Shown: positions 1-10,100 of the stretch, piece by piece
Position numbering within the stretch: the first letter of the stretch is position 1
How the letters are laid out: each line of letters begins with the position of its first letter
NCBI GenBank assembly: GCA_013396755.1
Contig: VWZF01000292.1
Coordinates: forward strand, 227,394 to 291,393
DNA from: Sclerurus mexicanus
Lineage: Eukaryota; Chordata; Aves; Passeriformes; Furnariidae
Reading direction: 5' to 3'
DNA length: 64,000 nucleotides
Program-made: the position numbers and the translations under genes
Notes under the pieces: generated by a model
What the model was told of the DNA's origin: nothing
What the model saw: only the letters and a program-made list of their open reading frames with translations
Databases searched by the model: none

Positions 1-250
1 CAGGAAAGCCCCGTGTCCCTTCCCTTCTCCCGCCCGCCCCGCCGGGGTGTGCGCAGGGAGCCGCCGGGACCCCTGGGGGCCGCTGCGCAGGCGCGGAGTC
101 AGCGAGGCCCGAAGGGGCCTCTGGGCGTCGAGTGGTGCGCGGGAGCGGACAGCAGCGGGCCTGCGTCCAGCCCTCCCTCAAACACCTCCGGGGGCGGCGG
201 CTCCATTTCATGACTCATGACAAAGTCTAATCACCCTTTCTGGGGGGAAA
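1..250. promoter_or_regulatory. CpG-rich promoter-like region, candidate FEM1C 5' end
   Basis: This GC-rich, CpG-dense stretch stands out sharply from the AT-rich sequence that follows. It contains an NRF1-like site (tgcgcaggcgc, 84-94), a GC box (gggggcgg, 190-197) and a perfect AP-1 site (tgactca, 211-217). No convincing coding exon is seen; the small open frame at 13-213 is a by-product of GC richness. In mammals the gene on the far side of TMED7 is FEM1C (then TICAM2), on the same strand, so this could be the FEM1C promoter or first exon. That assignment is synteny inference only. Confidence 0.5.
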
Positions 251-329
251 TTCGTCCTCGTGTCCAACCTGCGCCTCCGTGGGTGCAGCTTACTGCCGCG
301 TCCTGTTGCCGAGGGCCTGGGACACGAGG

Positions 330-620
330 CTGATCCCCCCCGGCTCAGCCTGCTCTGGGGTACAGGGCAATAAGGTCCCCCCGAGCCTCCCCCTCTCCAG
401 CCTGCACACCCCCAGCTCCCTCACCCGCTCCTCACAGGGCCTATGCTCCAGACCTTTCCCCAGCTTCAGTGCTCTGCATTTGCTCCAGCATCTCAGCCTC
501 CGTCCTGAACTGCGGGGCCCAGAACTGCACCACAGGATCGAGCTGTGGCCTCTCCAGTGCTGAGTACAGGGGACGCTCACTGCTCCGGTCCTGCTGGCCA
601 TACTATTTGAGTCCCGTGAC
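330..620 (-). mobile_element. CR1 LINE fragment (internal 3' region), antisense to + strand
   Basis: The stretch reads as the reverse complement of the distal CR1 reverse transcriptase / 3' region. Recognisable segments are 'cctccccctctccagcctgcacacccccagc' in shortened form near 386-415, 'cttccccagcttcagtgctc' near 453-472, and the 'ggggcccagaactgcaccacagga' type motif near 513-536. The true CR1 3' tail is missing on the left, so it is a truncated, diverged copy. Boundaries are approximate. Confidence 0.7.
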
Positions 621-3600
621 TTACCAGAGGCAGATGTGCAGAGAGAGGGGTTTTGATCTTTGGTTACTTCATCCCACCAACATTCCCAGCTGGCTTCAGC
701 TGTGCCTAGTGGCCACCAAGGACATGGACAGCCTCCTGGGCATGAGGACTGCTGCCTTGGGGTCAGCAATGCTGGGAAGATCTCCTCATGGAGGACTCTG
801 GCTACCACCTGGCATCACAGGGAGCCTCCACCCCTGCTCAGAGAAAGGGATGCTCGCTGGGGCTATGGGCACTGGGATCACTGGCACTCGCCCCCTCTCC
901 ACCTGCTCCTGTCCTGCTGGGCACAGGCATCACAGGATTTGTGCCACTGGGAATGAGCCTCAAAGGCCCCCATCCTCCTCCTAGGCAGTATTCCTGTAGG
1001 AGCAGAAGAAAAAACAGGGGACACAGGGAGTACTCCCCTGGTTCTTTGGCATGAGGAAATTGGCCAGAGCTTTGCAGAAGGGAGGGAGGGCATTGACTGC
1101 TTCATGGGTATGAAACTAGCACCCAAGTGACATTGAATCTCATTGATCCTCCATATCCTAGCTCTCAAGATGCCTGTTGCTCTTTGAAGGCAACTATTTC
1201 AGCCCCCATAACTCCTTTATTCAGGCTCCATGCATGGGTGTGCCAGAACCTGTAAGCTTTGCTCTTAATATCAACATTTAATTTTCATGTGGAAATCAAC
1301 TCGCAGTAGCAGTCTAATTTGCTGCCCTTATTTATTGCAATTGCTGTTTTCATTTGCCTTCTGATATTTCCAAAGCAGCATTGAACCATAACTACGTGCA
1401 CTTTTTAAGATCACATCAGTCTAAACTGGATGCTTTTCTGTGCCTGTGTGCTTTCCCACAGCTTCTACTTTAAATATTTCTCCAGGAGTCTTTGAACTTT
1501 TAGGGCCAGAAGCCTCATTTCATTGAGATCAAAGTGCAGCCTTCTCCTTTTGTTCAGACTCTTGTCCTGACTCCTCTTCTACCAGAAGGCTTCTGAGTGC
1601 TCCATGGACCTAAGTCCTTGTTCTCCGCATCTCATTCAGGCACTAAGACTCTGGATTTCTGTGTATCTCTGGCTCCTGCCAGTGGTGAAATATAGCCTCA
1701 TTTTCAGCTCTGTGAATTTTCAGATTCTGGGGGCTTTTGTTCTAGAGAAGAACAAGTATGGTACTGAGGTCTTTAATGTCTTAGGCATCTTTGACTGTGA
1801 TTGAGGATGTGCAGAATCAGTGAGCAGCTGACCATCCTAAATCAGGACAGCAAGGACACAGAGCTGCAGAGTCACTCTGGGTTTGTAACACTGGCTGGTT
1901 TTATGTGAGGCAGAGTATTTCACACGTGAACAGTACCTTCGGGTTACCATTCTCTATTCTTCACATTCCCCTCCTGTAGCAGCCGACTGTTCTTTCAACT
2001 TCCACGACCCTTTGACACATGTTCCTTCTAAGTTCCCTTAGGGCAATTTCCATTGAATTCCTAACGCAGATGTGCCAATATGCATTAGAAACAGTTGATT
2101 CTCATATAACTTTCAGCTGCTCTTTGCAGATTGCACTATTAACCTGTCCTGGGAGCAGCAGTGACCAAAGACCACCCGCATCCCAGGAGAGGGAGCACCT
2201 CTTGGTCATTGGGAGCAAGCTGGGCACCCCTCTATCTTAACATCTTGGCCTGTGGTGTGTAACATGGACTTTTTAATACAAATAATGAACCTTTTCAGAC
2301 CTGCTACTGTTGGCTAACCATAGTGTTTCCTAGGCTGAGATGAATGGCCACTTCCTCTCATATCTCACAACACTTAGTCAAAATCTGTATCACCTTGGTA
2401 GGCACACCGTAATAGCACAACCTCGCTGTTCTAGAACTTCATCCGAGAAGCCAAGGGGAGGAATGTGAAAGACTTTGCATCCATTTCATTTAGGGCCTGG
2501 GTTAAACTCTTGGTTTCATCTTACTCCTGGAAAATGGCTCCTCCACTGAGCAATACAGAAAAAGGAGTTTAATCTGGTGGGGGTTTTTTCGTTTGTTTTG
2601 GGGGGTTTTGTGTTTTTGGTTTTTTTTAGTAACAAGAAATCGGGTGATGTTGGAAGATTTCAAACACTTTAGAAAACATGTCCATGGTCTAGCTGACAAG
2701 CAGATTAGCAGTTGTCAGCTGTAAATGCAGAGAGCCGACCTCAGTGGCTGAGGGCAATAATTCGGTAATGAGGATTGTGAAGACTTAGTTCAAAATAATC
2801 ATTTATGTTAGATGATGCTTCCCTTACTGGTGTATGGGATTTAGTATGAGCATGGCTACTTTCTGTGGCAAGCCCAGTTAGGTAGAAAGCAAAGGCACAA
2901 AACGTTTGCACATCAAAAATAAGGATTAGGAGACACACTTTGATGACACTTGAGGGTCAATCCACACAAAAGCCTCTGAAGTAGTAGCAATGACTCCAGA
3001 GTAGCATTAGACAGTGTGAAGCAGAGTTCTTGATTATATACAATAAGATGGCTTTTCCTTAGAGATGCAGAATGTAAGCTGCAAAAACCCATGCTGCTTG
3101 GGAAACTGGATCCATGCCTTCGTCATGAGCTTCACTCACAGACTGAGCAGAGAACATCTCCTAGAGTAACCTGGTGCAGTATACCAGCTCTCTGCACACC
3201 GATGTGTTACACCCCACTGAACTGCAGGGTCAGGCTTTAAAAATTGCTTTCAGGAACTGCTGCTGTTGCAGAAGTCATACAAAATCCAAGTTGTGGTGTC
3301 CCTGTTGCACTTGTGCCCTCATGCAGCCTGGAAGTCTGGGAAATTGTTTAGATTTGTGGCTTTCTAGAGCACATTTCTACTTCCCTCTTGATAAAAGCTT
3401 TCATCATCATCATACATGTCAGCCAATTCACTGCCTCATCTTTTCACTTTGCCCAATTTTCTTTTTTGTAGGATTATCAGCTTTCAGTGGAAAAGCACTT
3501 CAGAATACAATTTATCTGAAGCTACTTTAAAATCCTCTGTGCTGTGCACCCAAGAAAAGCCCTTGACCCTAACAATAACATATCACTGAAAGAGAACTCA

Positions 3601-4256
3601 CCCATACTTCTAGACAAAACCTTTTCTTAATCCATAAGTACTGTATAAATGGTCTTGAAATTTTTTGAACCTACAGCAACTGACATAGGAGAAACATAAA
3701 CAGGAACAAAATAGTCGTTTTGGAAGGTGCCCACACAAAGCAATGATGCCTAACATATCTGTTTTTTAAAACTTAACTAAGCAACACAATCTACAGTACC
3801 TCAAATCACACAATTAGTTACTACGTATTTGAAGTGTATATCTCATCATTGGACAACACTAATTGGATGCACCTTTCTAGCTCATCCTATAACTTTTTAT
3901 CTACAGAAGTAATGTGAAAAGATGTAGTAGGTCCCAAATAATTCTTAGCATCTGTAGTCAAATACTCTGAATTCTACTCCAACAGGAACATATTTATGAA
4001 TACTGCTGCCTGCATTACTAATGTGCTGAGCAAAGAGCCAGGAACCACCTTGCTAAGCACAGCTGATCATGAACAGCAGTGAACCTGTACACTTCACGAT
4101 GTACAGCAAGAGAAGTGATGATTGAGTGGTAGATTAACTGTAATAGGTTAAAATACAAGTTCACTACTCAAATCATGATTCAAAGCTTTTTTGATGAATA
4201 ATGTTCCCCAATCCCATATGCAAACAAAACAATCAGACCACATTCATATATTAATT
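621..4256. other. Intergenic sequence, no gene seen
   Basis: I see no exon with conserved coding content and no TIR-domain frame here. The open frames (for example 3174-3530 on +) resemble no known family and have no supporting splice context. A G/T-rich low-complexity tract lies at 2576-2630. The part nearest 4256 could still belong to a longer TMED7 3' UTR. Confidence 0.6.
2576..2630. repeat. G/T-rich low-complexity tract
   Basis: A run of T tracts broken by G runs, including five- and six-base G runs. It is one of several G/T-rich (or A/C-rich on +) tracts in the window. Confidence 0.7.
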
Positions 4257-6923
4257 TTTATTTTCCCATACAATATTCACAAGGTCTGCTTTTTGTCTTA
4301 TTCAAACTAAACTTTTTTCCCACCCCCAAACTAAAGAACTGACATTTGAGGACACGAAAAGAAGTCTTGTAAACAGAAAACATCCAACACAGATCTGAAA
4401 CCCAGAGCCTTTAGCAATTAAAAACGAAGTTATATCCCCTTTAACGCAGGGCGTTTACTTGTGTATCACACCATTAACCGAAGTGTTCACATAGTAAAAA
4501 GGTGCAGCTTTAACCAAAAGTCACAATGCACTTCCTCACCCACTGCGTGTTAGCATGTGTGTTTTATTATATCCTATTCAGTCAGTTATTTTAAAAACTA
4601 TATACAGCTATGTTTAAACATGTGTATTTGTGCCATGTTTTTAACAACACAAAAATAAAGGCATTTTTAAGCTATTGCTGCACATTACGCAGCAGGATAC
4701 CAGAGCATTGGTTCAGACACCTAACTTCAATGCAAAAGTCAAGTCCACTAAACCTCTGCAGTGGGAGTAATATTGAGCTGAACAGTCCCACTTCACACAT
4801 TCAAACATTATGAAAGAATAAAAAGACATGTATGCGATGGCTGACCATTATCAGTTTTATACCACTGCTTATCAATTTTGCCAGCACATAGAACAATTCA
4901 CTGGAAAACAAAAAACCCAATACATTTCAAGCTTTAAAACAAATGCTTTTGTTGTGGGTAAAGCTACATAACTAATATTCAAACTCTAGAAGATAATAGT
5001 GAACACCATCAAAATTAAATCATATTTTCATTGGCTCTTACGCCCAAAGTGTACCACTTGCTTCATTACTCTGTGCAATGCAGAACAAGTAGTACTAGAC
5101 ATCAGTTGCTGAAACACAAGAATAAAGCATACAGGTACGATCAAGACTGTTGTGTGCAGGCACAGATTTGTATTGCAAGACAAGAGCAGACTCTTGTTTT
5201 CTCGTGTTAGTGAGTCTGTTTCTAGGAAACCTGCATCCCAAAATAGGACTGCAGTATTTAAAATTCAGTGCAGGAGAGCAAAATTTATATGTAATCCTGA
5301 ATTTTACATAGAGCTTTTTAATACCTCTGTCACCTTTTAAATAATCTTGAGTTGTTTGAGGTTTTCCTTCAGTTTCCAAAAGAGCAATCATTCAGTTCAC
5401 AACAGAGTAGGTAGGGGCACTTTTATTTTTTTCAGCCATGACAGGATTTTAAAATCAAGCCATCTTAGATCAATTCTTCAGATTGTTCGAGTGTCACCTG
5501 AACATGTAATTTCAGATTTCTGCTAGCAATAATACAGGCAGTTAATAAGGGTTTAGCACTCCTTTTCTGCTTGCTGAGAACTTGTTAAGAAGCATCTTTT
5601 GATTTAGCAAGTAATACATGACAAATTTTTCACTTTAGCTTAGTTTGTGTGCATTTAAGGATTGGTCAGTCTACTTATCCCTCCAGAGCCATTTGAAGTT
5701 TACCCTACTTTGACCAGCTCAATTCAAACTATGGGTATGTACACACATTTACTACCTTCCACAACCAAATAAACAGGACTTTACAGTACATAAGCTACTG
5801 AAGACATAAGCAGTGGAAACAATGTAACTCTAACTCTACCAAAAATAACCTGAAATATTTAAAACATTTCCTGACCATTAGCAAAAAAGAGTGGCAATAA
5901 GATGCACAAGACCGTCATGTCTCAGGGCACCACAGAAAGGAAAATTTACAGCACTTGTGCTATGCAGAATCAATATCAAATTGCCCTCTTAACAGGAAAA
6001 CAATTTAGTAAAAAATTTTGAATGTGCCTAACACATAATACAACCTTGTCCAGTGCTCATGCCGTGCTGCTTAAGAAAACAAACTACTTCTTGTCTTTAA
6101 TTCAAAAAGCAGCAGCAGCATATACGAGTACAGAAACTGTAGAGTTTCTGTGACAAAGTTACAAAACTCCCTATTCTATTGCATGTTGTTTAAATAAACT
6201 TGGAAATTTGGATTTTTTTGTATACAGAAGTGGATTTTCTGAGTAGTCTCAGTTTAAAATCTCTTCAGTAAAACACTGGAAAAGAGAAAATTCATTTATT
6301 TTTTTACAGAAGAACGTATGTTTAACCAATCATAATCAAGTATAAAACTGAGCAAATTCTGAGGATGGAGACTTTCCAGGCTGATGAAGAATTTGCATCA
6401 CAATGTAGTGCCAAGCTTTTGACAATTTTTTAAATAAGCAAGGGGTACCATTGCATTATTTTTTTAAACAGCAAATCAAAACAATGCACTACAGTTCATC
6501 ACGTTTTCCTTTTTATAATCCAAGACATTCAGCCTGAAAATTAAAATCAAATCAAATTTTCACATGTATCATCTTTCAGACATTAGGTTATTTGAAGACG
6601 TTATACTGCAGACTGCTAATCTTCCTGGTAAAAATCAAACTTGGTTTGGATTAATTTGGATTAAAACAAAGAGAGGCTGGATTTGCCGGATATTTTAGTA
6701 CAGGAACTGAAAAACACTGAAGTTTCAAAGTATCTTTAAAAATATTTCAAATCATGTGTCTCTTTCATAACTTTTTTGGTCTGTTTGTGATTTTTAAGAG
6801 ATGAGGGGTGTATGTATTTGAATGTTGCATATATTCAGATCCTTTGCACCTACAATTACTTGGAGAACCGTTAATCTTTAGAGATGAGTAACACATGATG
6901 ACCTGAAACATTACCACTACTGG
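4257..6923 (-). other. TMED7: Probable TMED7 3' UTR
   Basis: This AT-rich, repeat-free stretch directly follows the TMED7 stop codon on the minus strand. Minus-strand AATAAA signals lie at 6295-6300, 5422-5427, 4563-4568 and 4257-4262. The last one is used here as a tentative outer limit. Which signal is used cannot be decided from sequence alone; transcripts with alternative 3' ends are possible. Confidence 0.4.
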
Positions 6924-7160
6924 TTATGATCCAACACGGGTTGTTGTGGTTCTTTTATCAGAGAAGAAGCTTTTAAGGAGAAATACCTGCCCAATACTAA
7001 CAACAAGAAGGATGATTGCTTCTCCTATTGACCAGTAGGCCACCCTTGTGTTTAAATCCTCTGCTCTGCTCCGGCCCTGTGCTTCCCTCAAGCGGAAATG
7101 CGTCTGATAGTCGATGACAGACTTCAAAGCTTCATGAATTGAAACACATGCAGACTCCAT
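6924..7160 (-). CDS. TMED7: TMED7 exon 3 (C-terminal coding exon)
   Basis: The exon starts right after a good acceptor (tttgtttctccag) with MESACVSIHEALK, and ends at the TAA at 6924-6926. It encodes 78 residues: the alpha-helical stalk (DYQTHFRLREAQGRSRAEDL), a hydrophobic transmembrane helix (around IGEAIILLVVSIGQVFLL), and a cytosolic tail with the FF motif (KSFFSDK) that binds COPII in p24 proteins. The start methionine of the open frame is internal to the protein, not a translation start. Conservation with mammalian TMED7 is near complete. Confidence 0.95.
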   Translation of the reverse strand: MESACVSIHEALKSVIDYQTHFRLREAQGRSRAEDLNTRVAYWSIGEAIILLVVSIGQVFLLKSFFSDKRTTTTRVGS

Positions 7161-10100
7161 CTGGAGAAACAAATACACACCATGGAATTAAGAACACTTC
7201 CAGTGGTTTCGTGCTTTGATATTTAAAATTAGGAGTCATGTAATTTTGCAAGCTAAGGATTAACTCAGTCTAGTGTCAGACCAAATAGTGGAAATACAAT
7301 ACAATTCAACTTATATTGATCAAACATTACACACAAGAATGTGACACTGGTAAGTACAGAAGCAGGTAAAACTGCAGATCTAATAAAAAGCAACAGGCTC
7401 CTGAGAATGGTGAAACAAATTTTAAATTCATACACATTTGGGTTCAAAATGAACAACAGAAACATTTCTGAAATGTCAGTGATCCTCCAGCTGTTAATTC
7501 TACAGTAAAACAAGCACTTGCTTATAACATCAAGATGCACACAGTAAATATTAAATGCTTCTGTTTCACAAGTACGGCATTCTTCATTGCTTAATTCTCA
7601 CTCAAGTTGTACAGTGTCCATTCTGTTGGAATAAGAGATTATTCTCTTATATATACAAAAAGTGATTAGAGAGGGACAATTGGGACTTTTCAGCACTCCC
7701 AAATGCTCTATAACATACTAATATACTTACAACGTGCCCAGCTCCATTGTGATTTTTCATTAAAAAAAAAGTATTACAAGTTTTCCAAGCCTTAGATGAT
7801 TTTTTAATACAAACTCTTTCAATTTTCAGTTCATCTTCTGTAAGTAAAATATTCCTTAAGAGACTGATTGGCAGATCCTCAAAATACTTGTTTTCTAGTC
7901 ACAATTTAGGTTTCTGTTTTATGGCTTAAAGTAAGTATTTCTTGAAGATCAAATTGCACATATTATTACAAAACCAAACATTTAACACCCTCAAAGGATC
8001 CCTCTCAGTCACTTTTATCTGTGTCTAATTGTATTTTCAAGCTGATGACTTTCAAGACATGTATCTGAATACATCTAAGATACTCTTCCCAACAAAATTC
8101 AGGAAGTTTTTCGACACTGAGCGTTGCTGTTGGTCTCCCTGATACATTGTAGAAATCTCCTAAACGGCACAAGGGATTTAAACACAAAGTCATTCTGGTT
8201 TTAGGGATTCGCCTTTAACTATCCCTGTGAAAGGCTGCCCAAATTTGGTCATGCTACAAGCTTGAAGTGAACTGCAAAAAAAACCTTCTCACCAAAGAAA
8301 TAAGGAAAAGTGTGGTGGTTTAGTTTTCTTGGTTTTGGTCTAAGCCTTCCCTAGTAACAGGGGTATAACTAAGGAAGTATTCCACACCACTCCTTCACGT
8401 AATCAGGTGTATATCAGAGTAGGAGGGAAGGTTTCCTCTCTTCTTCCTTTTGAGTATTTGGAGGACAGCAGGTCTCAGTGTGTTGACTTCACTCTTATCT
8501 ATGTGAGCTGAGGCCTGTGAGAAACTCTTGTTCCAGCTGCGTGGAGGTGAAGGAAATGTTTTCTTGAGGGAAGTTTGGTGAGAATTTGTGAGTTACTTTT
8601 TTGAGCTATTCCCTGAGTTTTCCAGTGTGTGTACCTGTTTTGTTTCTACCCACTTTTGTCCTTTTTTTCTCCTTTCCCCTTCCCCCTTTTCCCTTTCCGG
8701 GTTGTTTGGGATTCGTGTTCTGTATATTCATAGTACTTAATTGTATATAACTGCAATATATGTGAATATATATATATATATATACACATATTTTACTACA
8801 ATTTTTATTCTGGTATTTTTTTTTCCTCTCTTAGGAGGGGGGAATCTGTGTGGCCAACAGCTGGGTTTGGCAGGAAGCCAGCCCAAACCTCCACAAAAAG
8901 GAAAGAAAGAGTATCAAGAATCAGAGCAGAATAAAGCAGTGCAGAAAAGTGACAAGCAAGAGGCAACAGCTGTAACTGAATTCACAGCAAGTCATCTACT
9001 CATTACAAATCTCAATCACTGCAGACTTATGTGATGTGAATTCAAATGAGTTTGGCATATGGGAAGTCTAGACTGTTGAGTTTAGACTAGCAAAACAGTG
9101 ACCACATCCAGCATTCCTTAATGGCTGCTTAAAGAAAGGTTTGGTGATGGTTATAATGTAAGGATACATGAAGGAATTCATTAAGTGTTCCAAAGGAAGT
9201 TTTGATGTATTTAGATTGTGTAGAGGTGGTCCAAAACTGTAAAATTCTGATAATACACTAACAGTGATGCTCTGACATTCTGTAGTCTTATAAAGGTGAT
9301 AAACCTGGAACCCAGCTAAATACACCTGACTTTATTAATTTGTTTATTTTGCTGTAATTTTCTTCTCCATTTTAAAAAGGATTGTTAGTTGAGTCTTCCT
9401 TCCCAAAAAACTCTTACTATTGTAAACACAGAAACAATAGTGAGAGTTTCTCTGAAGTTTGGTAATTTTGGAAACCCTATTCCACTAATATCTAGTTTGC
9501 GAAATCCACGTTTCAAGAGGCACAAAACTGCAGCATTAAAAGGAAGTTCCCTTAGAAACTTAAAAAGCCCCAATCAACCAAAAAAACCCGCCTAAAACCC
9601 CAAACAATAGTGGTCTTATGTTCAAGTTTCTGTCCTAACTTTGCCTTAAGCACTTGGTCATTCCTTCTCAGCTCTGTTCTGTGTTCTATAAATCTTATCT
9701 TTACAAAGAAAGCTCATTTGTAGTAATTCAGAATATTTTAAGAGCTCCAATTCATTTATTTTCAAAAGTGATGTAGATGTCTAATGCAGCTGAACTTGGA
9801 AAAAAAAAATGCCTCCTCCAACTTCTGCCAAACACATCATTTACCTGGGTAAGTGCGGTTACTCTGTTCTCACTGGGAAACAGTGGCGGATCTTCTCCAA
9901 CCTGGAAATCGAAGTACACCGTTTTGTGTGTGAAAGTAGAGAACTCATTGCTGAAGCAGAATTTGTATGTTCCGTTTCTGGATGCAGTAAAAGTGAAGCT
10001 ATCGTATTGTTTCTTCATCTCTTTGTACAATACAACACCCTCAGGATCTTCCAGACGACAGTCAACATCATAATGACCTCCAGTGATCACCTGAAAGCAA

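Noticed and set aside
13..213. 66-residue open frame in the CpG region
   Set aside because: Pro/Gly/Arg/Ser-rich reading typical of CpG islands; it does not resemble FEM1C or TICAM2 coding sequence.
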